This document shows, in pieces, positions 9,831 through 19,710 of a DNA stretch of 64,000 bases (its first letter is position 1; every line of letters begins with the position of its first letter). The notes under the pieces were generated by a model. The model ran no database searches. It was not told the DNA's origin and was given only the letters and a program-made list of their open reading frames with translations. The stretch comes from Campylobacterales bacterium. GTDB lineage: Bacteria > Campylobacterota > Campylobacteria > Campylobacterales > Sulfurospirillaceae. Both the position numbers and the translations under genes were made by a program. Location: the NCBI GenBank assembly GCA_024280575.1, contig JAJRPV010000044.1, positions 38,798 to 102,797 on the forward strand. Direction: 5' to 3'.

Positions 9831-10979
9831 ATGAAGATATACGATATGGATAACAAGCGTTATATGGATATAAAAGAGGTAAAAAATCCCAAAACCAAAG
9901 TTGAGCAACTCTCACATGTACTGCACTGTTTTGAAAATGATATTTTTGAGATAGTCTATGACAAATCCCAGCCGGCATTAGTCAAGTATATCGAATCTCT
10001 AGATCAAAATATATTATATCAAGACGGTATGCAATTTTTATACTTTACATCAGGCACAACAGGTCTTCCAACAGGAGTTTTTAAAACAAAGAAAAATTCT
10101 ATTAAGCAAGCAGAAGCACTTTTGAAAACACTTGGAGATAGGAAATTTAACAGAGTTGTGACAACTGTTCCGTTTGTGCATATTTATGGTGTGGATATTG
10201 GAGCAGTGGTACCAAAATTTTTGGATATAGATGTCTGGACTAAAGAGAATTTTTTACCCGAAGAGTTAGCAATAGAGGCTGAAAAAGAGGGAACTTTAAT
10301 CGTTACGACTCCCGTATTTATAAAAGCACTTAACAGGATAAAAAAAGATACAGATTTAAGCGGATCATTTTTTTTGACTTCAACGGCTCCTGTACCTAAA
10401 GAAGACGGCAAAGAGTTTCATGAACGATACAAGACTTCCGTTTCGCAACTTTTTGCTTCGACAGAAACAGGATTGATGGCTCATAAGACAGATGATGAGC
10501 AGATATTAAACACTTACGAGGGAGTCAATATCAGTGAAAAATATAGTATGCTCAGAGTTTCATCTCCTTTTCTTGCCCAGAAAATTCTAAAAGACGGTGT
10601 CGTAGAAGATGTTAAACCTCCTTTTCAAACAGAAGATATCGTAGAAATCTTAGATGACAAGCAGTTTAAGCTTTTAGGTAGAAGTTCAAATTTGGCAAAG
10701 ATTGCAGGTAAGAGAATTTCAACTCAACAAATCGAAGGTATTATAGAGGCGATGGATGGTATAGATTGCGCTTTGATAAAAATCAGAAGAGATGACAGGG
10801 CTCTAAAAGACGAGATTTTAGATATATATGTGGAATCAAAAGAGGGACTTGATGCAAAAAATCTAAGGAAAATATTAAAAGAGCATTTTGGCTCTATGAA
10901 TATAGCATTTAAGATATTTAATAATATGAAAATAGTAAGAAGTTCAGTCGGCAAAAAGATTGGTTTTAAAGAGTTATAG
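9831..10979 (+). CDS. AMP-dependent acyl/aryl synthetase (ligase)
   Basis: YFTSGTTGLPTGVFKTKKN adenylation motif; FASTETGLMA; LLGRSSNLAKIAGKRIS. Confidence 0.88.
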   Translation: MKIYDMDNKRYMDIKEVKNPKTKVEQLSHVLHCFENDIFEIVYDKSQPALVKYIESLDQNILYQDGMQFLYFTSGTTGLPTGVFKTKKNSIKQAEALLKTLGDRKFNRVVTTVPFVHIYGVDIGAVVPKFLDIDVWTKENFLPEELAIEAEKEGTLIVTTPVFIKALNRIKKDTDLSGSFFLTSTAPVPKEDGKEFHERYKTSVSQLFASTETGLMAHKTDDEQILNTYEGVNISEKYSMLRVSSPFLAQKILKDGVVEDVKPPFQTEDIVEILDDKQFKLLGRSSNLAKIAGKRISTQQIEGIIEAMDGIDCALIKIRRDDRALKDEILDIYVESKEGLDAKNLRKILKEHFGSMNIAFKIFNNMKIVRSSVGKKIGFKEL

Positions 10980-11012
10980 TGTATAATACGAAAAAAATTA
11001 ACGGAGAATATT

Positions 11013-11279
11013 TTGATAACAACAGGTGAATTAAAAGAAAAACTTATAGCAGGTCTTGGACTTGAAGATATGGGCATAGACGAAATTGACGATGATATGG
11101 CACTTTTCGGAGACGATGGATTAGGGCTTGATAGTGTAGATGCGATAGAATTAACACTCATAATCGAGAAAGAGTTCGGAGTCAAGATAAAAGATATGAG
11201 TGAAAGTGAAAATATTTTTTCAAGTCCAAATACACTCGTTGCATATATAAATGAACAGCAAGAGTTGGATAAAAAATAG
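11013..11279 (+). CDS. acyl carrier protein
   Basis: 88 aa acidic, GLGLDSVDAIEL phosphopantetheine site. Confidence 0.93.
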   Translation: MITTGELKEKLIAGLGLEDMGIDEIDDDMALFGDDGLGLDSVDAIELTLIIEKEFGVKIKDMSESENIFSSPNTLVAYINEQQELDKK

Positions 11280-11282
11280 TAT

Positions 11283-11639
11283 ATGTCAGCATTTTTAATA
11301 CCACATTTAGCGCCTGTCAGATTTGTAAAAGCTCTTATTGACTCAGATGAAAAAAGTGCATCGGTAAAAATAGGTTTTGATGATATTCCAACTTTTGGTA
11401 TGCTTATCGAGGCGGCAGTGCAGAGTTCTTCAGGAATTATTGATGATAAAAATGATGGCAAGATGGGTTTCTTGGTCTCCCTTAAAAATGTAAAACTTCT
11501 AAAAAATATAGATTCAAATAAATACACTGTAAAAGTAGAATTAATTCATATGTTAGATAATTTTAAATCTCTTTCATTTCAAACTATTAAAGATGATGCA
11601 GTAGTGGCAAAAGGTATGTTTTCGATTATGCTCAGATAG
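11283..11639 (+). CDS. hotdog-fold 3-hydroxyacyl-ACP dehydratase-like protein
   Basis: 118 aa, MSAFLIPHLAPVRFVKAL..., MLIEAAVQSSSG; last gene of the cluster. Confidence 0.7.
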   Translation: MSAFLIPHLAPVRFVKALIDSDEKSASVKIGFDDIPTFGMLIEAAVQSSSGIIDDKNDGKMGFLVSLKNVKLLKNIDSNKYTVKVELIHMLDNFKSLSFQTIKDDAVVAKGMFSIMLR

Positions 11640-11664
11640 ATTTTAAAACTATCGGAGCATAAAA

Positions 11665-12609
11665 TTATCTTCTTATGAGCTGAGTATCCCCAAGTTTTGC
11701 ACCATCATAAGGGTTTTTTAGCCAAATTGCTACATCTTTTCCTAAGGCTTTTGCGATTCTGCCAAGAACTGAGCAAGAACTTCTATATGCTCCAAAATAT
11801 CCACCGCCAGATAATCTTGCCGCTTCAAAAGTATAATATACCTTTTTGCCTTTTACTATTGCTCCTGAGATAACTACAAATTTATTGTGTCCCGTGAAAG
11901 CATTGCCGGCGCTTACTGCTTCTTCTATTTGGACTTTTAGTTGGAGATTGTTTCTTTTGATTTTGCGCTTGACTCTGACATTAAGGCCATTATTTAGGGA
12001 GTTTTTCACTATATTATTTGACAATGCTTTAGGTAAAGTGCACTCTTCTTTGATATTTCTTGGAACATTTGATTTTGGTGAATAGTCAACCAAAGGTTTT
12101 ATGTATATGGTTTTACCGCTTAGATTTATGCCGGAATGTTTTTTATGTGCTCTCTTCTTTTTAGATTTTGCAGTCATCGCAACTGGTTTATTGTTTGAGG
12201 CATTTGACATACCGATATTTGATAACTCATAATTTATATTTTCCTGAAGTAGTCTTACCCATTTGTTGTAGCTTGGATGTATGGAATTGTCTGCGGGATT
12301 ATACTTCATATTTCGGCTGTTTTTATAACTGATTTTATAGCCATAAGCATTATAATTTATATTTACCGCAACAAAATATTTATTCCTTACCAATATAGTG
12401 GCAACCATCAAACCGTTTCTAATTTTTCTTATATCCCATCCTTTTCTTTGGGCACCGTCTCTGATGGCTCTGGCTATTTTGTTTGTTGACACTCTTTTTT
12501 GAAAATATCGAGAGTTATCAAAAGTTTGTATGGAGTTTGTTCTTGCACATCCTGTGATAAACAGACTAAAAATAGCAACGGAAACTATAAACTTTAAAAT
12601 TATTTTCAT
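11665..12609 (-). CDS. predicted lipoprotein of unknown function
   Basis: MKIILKFIVSVAIFSLFITGCARTNS lipobox; the ORF track extends the start to 12636. Confidence 0.65.
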   Translation of the reverse strand: MKIILKFIVSVAIFSLFITGCARTNSIQTFDNSRYFQKRVSTNKIARAIRDGAQRKGWDIRKIRNGLMVATILVRNKYFVAVNINYNAYGYKISYKNSRNMKYNPADNSIHPSYNKWVRLLQENINYELSNIGMSNASNNKPVAMTAKSKKKRAHKKHSGINLSGKTIYIKPLVDYSPKSNVPRNIKEECTLPKALSNNIVKNSLNNGLNVRVKRKIKRNNLQLKVQIEEAVSAGNAFTGHNKFVVISGAIVKGKKVYYTFEAARLSGGGYFGAYRSSCSVLGRIAKALGKDVAIWLKNPYDGAKLGDTQLIRR

Positions 12610-12636
12610 TATCCCACCTTTTAGAATTTTTATCAA

Positions 12637-13884
12637 TTATATTGAAAAATTAGTTAATATTTTATTATTGTAAGAATTTATCATATCCTTTTCCATCTCT
12701 TCGTTTGAGCTGTATTCATAACCGAATACATCTTTCCATAAGCTGTGGTCTTCCATGCAGAGATAAAAATAGACTTTTTTATGCCAAGGTTCAAATGCTT
12801 CATAAACCCCTTGGAACATCTCTACCTTTGTTTCGAGCGGATATGAAAATTTTCCACTTGCATCGATTAACGGCATTTGCAAAATTTTACTTTTAAAATT
12901 TCTCTGACGCAGCTTTTTTATGACAGGTTTTATGAAAGTAAGAGTTCCCATAGAGACTAAAACTACTTCTTTACTCTTAAAAGTTTTTATCAAAGTTTTC
13001 ACAATATCTTTATAATCATCTAAATAATTTTCATACACAACGATTGGATGAAAGTGAAAACCGACAAGCACACCTTTGTCTGCCAAAGCTCTGGCACTGC
13101 CAATTCGTTCATCAAGTGAAGCGCTTAAGTGTTCTTCGTTTTCTATGATAGTTGTGGGATTTAGTGACCAGGTGCAGAGTATATTTTTTGGCACATCATT
13201 TTCCAAAAGATATTTGATATTTTTAGACTTGCTTTTTAACTCCAGTATGACATTTGGATTATTGCTTGCAAAATCAAAAAGAGCTTCCATAATGCCTTCT
13301 TTGTTTCCCCAAAGAAGTGAATCAGAGCTCTGTCCTGTACCTATGTGATAGTTTTTATTTGGATCTAGCTTTAGATTTTTAAGTTTTTTGGCAAAATTAT
13401 TGTCAAATGTTATCTTGTTTTCATTGTAAAAAGATTGGATAGAACAGTAAGAACAATCAAATCCACAACTCTCAACAGCATCCAAAGTCATAAGATTGCA
13501 ACATCTGGTTTTTGGCGATGCCACGGGACATTTTCCAAGCCCAAGCTCTTTTTTGTCATTTTGGATAAAACTAATTTTCCTTGAATTGTCATACTTTGCG
13601 GAAGTAGCAAAACTCTTGTAGCTTTTAGGTCTGTTTTTGAGATTTTCCCAAATTTTCCTTACAAGTATAAAAGTTTTCTTCCTGTTTTCTTTGTCTTCCC
13701 ATATCTCATAAACTCTTTTTTCATCCCACATATCAAAGTCGATACTCATATCAATCAACTGTTTCAACTCTTGAAAAGAAAAGCCGAACCTCAAAGCCTT
13801 TTCTTTTATGAATTCTCGTGTTTTTGAGTCAAGTTGCAAGAAGTAGGTATTTTTTATATTTTTTTCAACTTTCTCTTTAAACAT
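12637..13884 (-). CDS. spore photoproduct lyase-family radical SAM protein
   Basis: ESCGFDCSYCSIQSFY (CX3CX2C), NYHIGTGQSSDSLLWGN, HFHPI. Confidence 0.75.
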   Translation of the reverse strand: MFKEKVEKNIKNTYFLQLDSKTREFIKEKALRFGFSFQELKQLIDMSIDFDMWDEKRVYEIWEDKENRKKTFILVRKIWENLKNRPKSYKSFATSAKYDNSRKISFIQNDKKELGLGKCPVASPKTRCCNLMTLDAVESCGFDCSYCSIQSFYNENKITFDNNFAKKLKNLKLDPNKNYHIGTGQSSDSLLWGNKEGIMEALFDFASNNPNVILELKSKSKNIKYLLENDVPKNILCTWSLNPTTIIENEEHLSASLDERIGSARALADKGVLVGFHFHPIVVYENYLDDYKDIVKTLIKTFKSKEVVLVSMGTLTFIKPVIKKLRQRNFKSKILQMPLIDASGKFSYPLETKVEMFQGVYEAFEPWHKKVYFYLCMEDHSLWKDVFGYEYSSNEEMEKDMINSYNNKILTNFSI

Positions 13885-13914
13885 ATTTTTCCCATTTTTT
13901 TATACTGTTTTTTA

Positions 13915-14397
13915 TCAAGTTTTCAACAAACTTTTTTCGGGTATAGTTGTATCCAAATAATCTGAAACTACCTTGAAGATGTAAATATTCTCAGCCCCCA
14001 ACGACTTTTTGCAAATCTCAAGAAAGCTGAATGATTCCATATCTACCAAAGTAGTATCAAGCTCATTCTTATCATCAAGCGATTTAGAAACAGAAGTTAT
14101 ATCCGTTGTATCTATATCGTCAAGCTTATGATTTATGCAAAACAGGGAGCCAATTTCAATTTTTTTATCTTTGCACCCTGCTATCCCTATATTCACAGCT
14201 TTTTCAATCCCAAATCTTTTTAAAATATCCCCTACATGTAGAGTATTTTTTGCTCCCATACCACTGACTATAAGAAGAATATGATTCTTGATATAAATTC
14301 TATAAGGCTTTTTCTGTAAGCACTGCATTTTAAAATATTCTATCAAAGGTTTAGCTTCGGCAAAAAGTGCAGTATGGATTAATGTGTATTTATTCAT
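13915..14397 (-). CDS. phosphorylase-superfamily nucleosidase-like protein
   Basis: ALFAEAKPLIEYF, VSGMGAKNT, NIGIAGC, VDMESFSFLE. Confidence 0.65.
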   Translation of the reverse strand: MNKYTLIHTALFAEAKPLIEYFKMQCLQKKPYRIYIKNHILLIVSGMGAKNTLHVGDILKRFGIEKAVNIGIAGCKDKKIEIGSLFCINHKLDDIDTTDITSVSKSLDDKNELDTTLVDMESFSFLEICKKSLGAENIYIFKVVSDYLDTTIPEKSLLKT

Positions 14398-14483
14398 ATA
14401 GAGATTATATCAATATTTTAATAAGAATTTCTATATAATACTTACGCCTTATCAACTTGAATCACAGGTTTTTTAACAAATCA

Positions 14484-14521
14484 AACTTTAAGAGACCGCT
14501 GCGCAGCGGTCTCTTAAAGTT
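14484..14521. terminator. 38-nt perfect palindrome, probable bidirectional terminator
   Basis: AACTTTAAGAGACCGCTGC|GCAGCGGTCTCTTAAAGTT. Confidence 0.75.
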
Positions 14522-14597
14522 GCAAGTTATTAAAATGCTTTCTTTAGCTATCTAAAAAAAATTAAAGTTTAACTCAGACTATTTTATCTGCTAAGCA

Positions 14598-15812
14598 CTA
14601 TATCTTTTTAAAATATGTAAATACAAATAATCCTATGATTGTTAATAATATAAAAATATTTGAAAATAGTAAAATTGTAAAAAATAGCAGAGCTAACAAT
14701 ACAGCACCATTTTTCAAAAAACCTTTTTCAAATAATATTATAGCTGTGATCAGTCCTATGATCGCATTTGCTATAAAAAAACCATCAGCAAAGGCTACCA
14801 GATTTTCTAAGCTTAAATAATCTATATAAACTAAAGCAAGAATTATAAAGTATATAAGTGATAAAGAATTCAGCGCTCCAATCGGTGTACCGTTTTTTGA
14901 ATGCTTTGATGTATAAGGCGTGAGATGTAAAGATGAGATAAGTCTGGCAACTCCTCCCACAAAGAGGATGAGAGTGCCGATACATAAGACCACGGATACA
15001 CTCGTAAGAATAATTTGTGAGTAGTCATTAAATATAGGCTCAATAAGCCATACTAATTTAAAAGATGAATTTTTCTCTCCAAAATCTCCAAAACATACTG
15101 CTAGTGCTATGAGAAAATAGACCAAAGAAACAATAACCGCAGAAAATATAACTGCTTTTGTCAGTGTTTTTGCATCTTTTACTTCATTTGAATAATTTCC
15201 TATAATCTCCCATCCGACTATAGCCCAAAAGACAAGCATAAAAGAGTGGCCAATCTCACCAATGTTTATGCTTGGAAGTACAAATTTAAAGCTCTCTACC
15301 TGTAGTAAAATATCTATACTGGATATCAGAAAAATGATAGTTATCGTAGAGGTAACGATAAGCATCAACTTGCCTAAAAAATCTATTTTTATCAAAAGCA
15401 TAATATATGTAAGAAGATATATAAAAAAACTTAGAGTGACAATCGAAGTATTTGGAAAATAATCGGTTATAAAGTTAGCGGCAACCAATAAAACAGCGAC
15501 AGGCCCGAAAAATACAGCACAGACAAGGTATAGTGAAGTTAATAATTGATACTTTTTACCCATAGCTGCTTTAGTAGCCAACTAAACGCCGCCATCGCCC
15601 GGGTATAAAATCGAAAGTTTCCCGAAAACTAACGCAAATATAAAACCAAGCACAAGAATACAAGACCATATAACCAAAGAGTAATTTCCGATGGCATTAT
15701 ATAAAAGAGGTGGAAGAAGAATCACTCCGGAGCCCAAAATAGGACCTATTATGAGCCCTGAGAGTGTAAGGGTGTTTAGTTTTGTGCTTTTTTTCAAAAA
15801 TATCCTTTCCAT
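14598..15812 (-). CDS. APC-family amino acid permease with in-frame TAG
   Basis: MERIFLKKSTKLNTLTLSGLIIGPILGSGVILLPP...ILYPGDGGV*LATKAAMGKKYQLL...; both halves in the same frame, interrupted at 15582-15584. Confidence 0.75.
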
Positions 15813-15846
15813 ATAGGAGGTATATTGTATCCAAAAGTATTTCAAA

Positions 15847-16155
15847 CTATTTTTTCTTACAAACTATCAACTTGGGCAGAGATGAAAGATTTTCTTTCAT
15901 CTCTTTTTCCCAACACTTCAAAACAGGGTCTGTCTTCCTAGATATAGAGTAATATACCCACTGTTTATTTTGAGTGGTTGTTAATATTTTGGCTTCTCTC
16001 ATTCGTTTTAAATGCCTTGATACTAATGGTTGCGATAGATTTAAGGTATCGCATATCTCGCAAACACACAACTCTTTATCTCTTAAAAGAAGGGCAAATA
16101 TATCAAGTCTGTTTTTATCACTGAATATTTTAGCTACTGTTACTAATCTTTGCAT
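15847..16155 (-). CDS. ArsR-family metalloregulator
   Basis: KIFSDKNRLDIFALLLRDKELCVCEICDTLNLSQPLVSRHLKRMREAKIL: winged HTH with a CxCxxC-type metal site. Confidence 0.88.
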   Translation of the reverse strand: MQRLVTVAKIFSDKNRLDIFALLLRDKELCVCEICDTLNLSQPLVSRHLKRMREAKILTTTQNKQWVYYSISRKTDPVLKCWEKEMKENLSSLPKLIVCKKK

Positions 16156-16186
16156 CAATTTAAGCTCCTTTAAAGCAAAGTTATAT

Positions 16187-16221
16187 AACAATTTAGTTAT
16201 ATAACAATATTGTTATATATT
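16187..16221. promoter_or_regulatory. probable ArsR operator in the divergent intergenic region
   Basis: Perfect palindrome ATATAACAATATTGTTATAT with a nearby GTTATATAAC palindrome, between the divergent arsR and permease genes. Confidence 0.65.
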
Positions 16222-16241
16222 TTAGCATAAAGGATAGAAAA

Positions 16242-17321
16242 TTGGAAATTTTTTATGATTTTTTTCACTCTCTTGTCGAATTAAGCAATGCTATGGCACC
16301 TTATATTCTTTTTGGACTAATTTTTGCAGGAATATTGCACGAACTTGTGCCACAAAGTTTGGTAACCAAACATCTTGGAAAAGGAGATGTAACATCAGTG
16401 ATAAAATCTACCCTTTTTGGTATTCCTCTTCCGGTTTGCTCCTGTGGCGTTATACCTCTTGCTGCAAGTATCAAAAAGAGTGGGGCTAGTAAAGGCTCGA
16501 CTCTTTCTTTTTTAATCTCAACACCAATAACGGGAGTTGATTCTATATTGGCAATATATGGGATGTTTGGCTGGATATTTACGATATACAGAATACTATC
16601 TTCTATGTTTATTGCTATGATAGCAGGTATATTGATAAATATATTTGATAAAGAAGAGGAAAAAACTGCAAAATTTTCACTCTCAGGCGGAGCTAATTTA
16701 CTCAAGCCAAAGATGAATTCTTTCATATCTTTTTCGTTGGAAGATGAGCTTAAACCAAAAGTTAAATCAAGAAACTTTTCATTAAAAAGAGTTCTCAAAT
16801 ATACATTTGTCACGCTTTTGGGAGATATAGCCAAGCCTCTTTTTTGGGGTTTATTGTTAGGTGCTGCCATAAGTGTAGCTATACCAGGAAACCTGAGTAA
16901 TATCTTGGGTGAATATACTTGGATTTCTTATATTATAGCAGTAGCGATAGCAGTTCCTATGTATGTTTGTGCCACTGCTTCACTTCCAATCGCAGCAGCT
17001 TTGATGCTATCGGGTGTGAGTGCGGGAGCCGCTTTTGTATTTTTAAGTGCAGGACCGGCTACGAATATAGTGACTATCAGCGTTGTTAAAAAGATGCTAG
17101 GTTCTCGATCTGTTTATATTTATCTAGGAAGTATAACAATCGGTAGTTTGCTTTTTGGCTTAGGACTTGATTATATATTTGATATTTCAAATATTAATCC
17201 AGCTTCTATAGTAAATATCGAGGAAAATTCGAGCATTATAACTATTTTAAGTAGTATTATTTTATGGGGGTTTATATTATACTTTTTGCTCGGAAAATAT
17301 TTGAGAAAAATAGCTAACTAA
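16242..17321 (+). CDS. permease (ArsP / SO_0444-like PF03773 family)
   Basis: GIPLPVCSCGVIPLAASIKKSGASKGSTLSFLISTP; divergent from arsR. Confidence 0.82.
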   Translation: MEIFYDFFHSLVELSNAMAPYILFGLIFAGILHELVPQSLVTKHLGKGDVTSVIKSTLFGIPLPVCSCGVIPLAASIKKSGASKGSTLSFLISTPITGVDSILAIYGMFGWIFTIYRILSSMFIAMIAGILINIFDKEEEKTAKFSLSGGANLLKPKMNSFISFSLEDELKPKVKSRNFSLKRVLKYTFVTLLGDIAKPLFWGLLLGAAISVAIPGNLSNILGEYTWISYIIAVAIAVPMYVCATASLPIAAALMLSGVSAGAAFVFLSAGPATNIVTISVVKKMLGSRSVYIYLGSITIGSLLFGLGLDYIFDISNINPASIVNIEENSSIITILSSIILWGFILYFLLGKYLRKIAN

Positions 17322-17556
17322 AGATAATAATCTATTTTTAAATAGTTTAAAATGATAAATATTATTATATTTATTAAATTTATATTTATTTATTAATTTT
17401 TTAAATTCTGTCCACCTAGTTACCAAAAATAGGGATATTTGGGAGATATATATTGAATTATATTTAATTTTGGTTTAGTTTTGTTAAATAATCTTTTAAT
17501 TTTATTTACTTTTTGAGGTGTAAGATTTCACAAATAAAAACCAAAAGGAGCCGTGA

Positions 17557-18527
17557 ATGAAAAAGGAATTAATTACCTCAATAGCTTTAGCCGCATTTAT
17601 GTTAAGTGTGCCTGCGCTTCAAGCATCAAAGGTTAATAGTATCAAAAAGGAGGTTAGCTTTCAAAATAAAAATTTTAAAGCTGCTTCGCAAGATATCCAA
17701 AAAGGATTAAATGATACTCTAAGCGCTATCAAAGCTTTAGAGAAAAATAATACAAAGGCAGCCAAGAAAAATCTTCAAGAAGCAACAAAGTATTTTGACA
17801 ATTCTTTGAAATCAGATCCAAAACTTGCCCTTGTTCCTATAGATGAGAGCGTGATTGCATATGAGTATAATGGATCTCCCAAAAATATAAAAGATGCTGT
17901 TGATATTGCAAAAAGTATGCTAGCTAAAAATAATTTACAGTTTGCAAGAGATATTCTTAAACCCTTAAAAGATGAAATTGTTATAACAACACATTATATA
18001 CCTATGGATATGTACCCAAATACGACAAAGATAGCTTCAAAATTATTAGCAAAAGGGAAAGCCAAAAAAGCCTTATTAGAGTTAAAACTAGGACTAAGTA
18101 CTATAGTAGGGGATCAAGTCACGATGCCAATCCCTCTTTTAGTGTCACAAGATTTGGTTACTTATGTATCTAAATTGATAAAACAAAGAAAAAAGAGGCT
18201 TTAGGTTTATTGACAAGAGCAAATATCGAGTTGGATAAGGCTGTTCTTTTAGGATATGCATCAAAACACTCAAGTGAGTACAAATCGTTAAAAAGTAAAA
18301 TTTTAGCTATACAAAAAGAGATAAAAGGCAAAAATAAAGTAGAGAAATTATATCGAGATATCAAAAAAGATTTTAAATCCCTAGTTCATAAAACAAGAGG
18401 GGAAAGAAAAAGTTTTGATCCAAATTCAGTTTGGAATAATACAAAAAAAGAGCATAAAAGTGCCGTAAAAGAAGAAGATAATGATGTAATTAATTACGCT
18501 CAAAAGTCAAAAGAAGATGCTTATTGA
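17557..18527 (+). CDS. YfdX-like periplasmic protein, apparent frameshift near 18188-18195
   Basis: Signal peptide, NTLSAIKALEKNNTKAAKKNLQEATK; the continuation KKEALGLLTRANIELDKAVLLGYASKHSSEYKSL lies in another frame. Confidence 0.65.
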
Positions 18528-18534
18528 TAGTTAA

Positions 18535-18571
18535 ATTTATGCCAAAGCAATCAAAATGCTTTGGCATAAAT
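18535..18571. terminator. hairpin terminator after the YfdX-like gene
   Basis: ATTTATGCCAAAGCA-atcaaaa-TGCTTTGGCATAAAT, 15-bp perfect stem. Confidence 0.8.
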
Positions 18572-18624
18572 ATGTTGCGAGATAAAAAACTTATAATATT
18601 TAATACTTCTTGATAATATTCTGA

Positions 18625-18719
18625 ACCTTGTATAGCTGTCTTAAGCCAAACTACCACATACTAGCGATTTTTGAAACGCACATTTGCTTCGTTTCAAAGT
18701 AGCTATATAGTGACAAGGT
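18625..18719. other. structured intergenic element (about 95 nt, nested helices)
   Basis: ACCTTGT/ACAAGGT outer helix, ATAGCT/AGCTAT second helix, TTTGAAACG/CGTTTCAAA inner hairpin. Confidence 0.5.
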
Positions 18720-18784
18720 CAATCAATAATTTTTCAGATCTAATTTTTAATAAAATTTCAGTAAACTTTAAATGACTATATATT

Positions 18785-18805
18785 ATGATATTGATTATCA
18801 AAATA
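18785..18805. promoter_or_regulatory. possible Fur box upstream of the FTR1-family gene
   Basis: ATGATATTGATTATCAAAATA resembles GATAATGATAATCATTATC; sits just upstream of an iron permease gene. Confidence 0.45.
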
Positions 18806-18818
18806 AAAAAGGAATGAT

Positions 18819-19622
18819 ATGGAAGAGTTTATTGTAACATTTAGAGAGTCGCTGGAAGCTGCTCTTATCATAGGTATAATATTTAGCTATTTAAAAAAAA
18901 CTGATAAAAGGCAATTTTATCAGTTTGTGTATTATGGAATTATATTTGGTATATTGGGAAGTATTCTGGTTGCTTTAGGCTTTTTTCATTTATTTGGAGG
19001 TTTTAGCGGTATTTCTGAGAAAATTTTTGAAGGTACAACTATGATTTTGGGTGCTGTGTTGATAGTTTATCTTATAATATGGATGGCTAGCAAAAAAGAG
19101 ACTTCAAAATTAATTAAAAATCAAGTTGATATGGCATTGAAAAATAGTGGTTTTGGCCTTATGTTTTTGGTTTTTATATCAGTTTTGAGAGAAGGCGTGG
19201 AAACTACACTATTTTTAAATGCTGTTGTGTCAAATCAAACAGGCATTTCACAGATATTTGCTTTTTCGGGAGTGATAGGAGGGCTGCTGGTTGGATATGT
19301 AGTGTATCTTGGCTTTAAAGGTATGAATTTAAAATATCTATTTGGCATTAGTAGTGCATTGTTGATACTATTTGCAGCAGGATTATTTGCTCATGGAGTC
19401 CATGAATTTCAAGAGGCTGGTTTAATTCCCACATTTTTTGAGCATATTTGGGATATAAATTACATAATTAATGAAAACAGTCTTGTCGGCGGTTTTATGA
19501 AGTCCTTATTCGGATATAACGCCAATCCTTCGCTGATAGAAGTTTTTGTTTATTGTACTTCTTTTGTTCTAATGATATTGCTTTATAATAGAAAAAATCA
19601 ATGTGCCAAATCTTTGATATAA
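18819..19622 (+). CDS. FTR1-family iron permease
   Basis: TFRESLEAALIIGII and LREGVETTLFLNAV (REXXE) motifs in a 7TM-like protein. Confidence 0.9.
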   Translation: MEEFIVTFRESLEAALIIGIIFSYLKKTDKRQFYQFVYYGIIFGILGSILVALGFFHLFGGFSGISEKIFEGTTMILGAVLIVYLIIWMASKKETSKLIKNQVDMALKNSGFGLMFLVFISVLREGVETTLFLNAVVSNQTGISQIFAFSGVIGGLLVGYVVYLGFKGMNLKYLFGISSALLILFAAGLFAHGVHEFQEAGLIPTFFEHIWDINYIINENSLVGGFMKSLFGYNANPSLIEVFVYCTSFVLMILLYNRKNQCAKSLI

Positions 19623-19710
19623 TTAACTAAAATTACTATATTTTGTCTTAGAAATATATGAAAAATGTGGTAAAATAGTAGAAAATAGATAAGTTACAAA
19701 GGAGGATTTT

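Noticed and set aside
10724-11527. 267-aa minus-strand ORF
   Set aside because: Ser/Ile/Phe-rich antisense shadow of the ligase, ACP and dehydratase genes, with no recognisable motifs.
16301-16870. 189-aa minus-strand ORF
   Set aside because: Antisense shadow of the permease gene.
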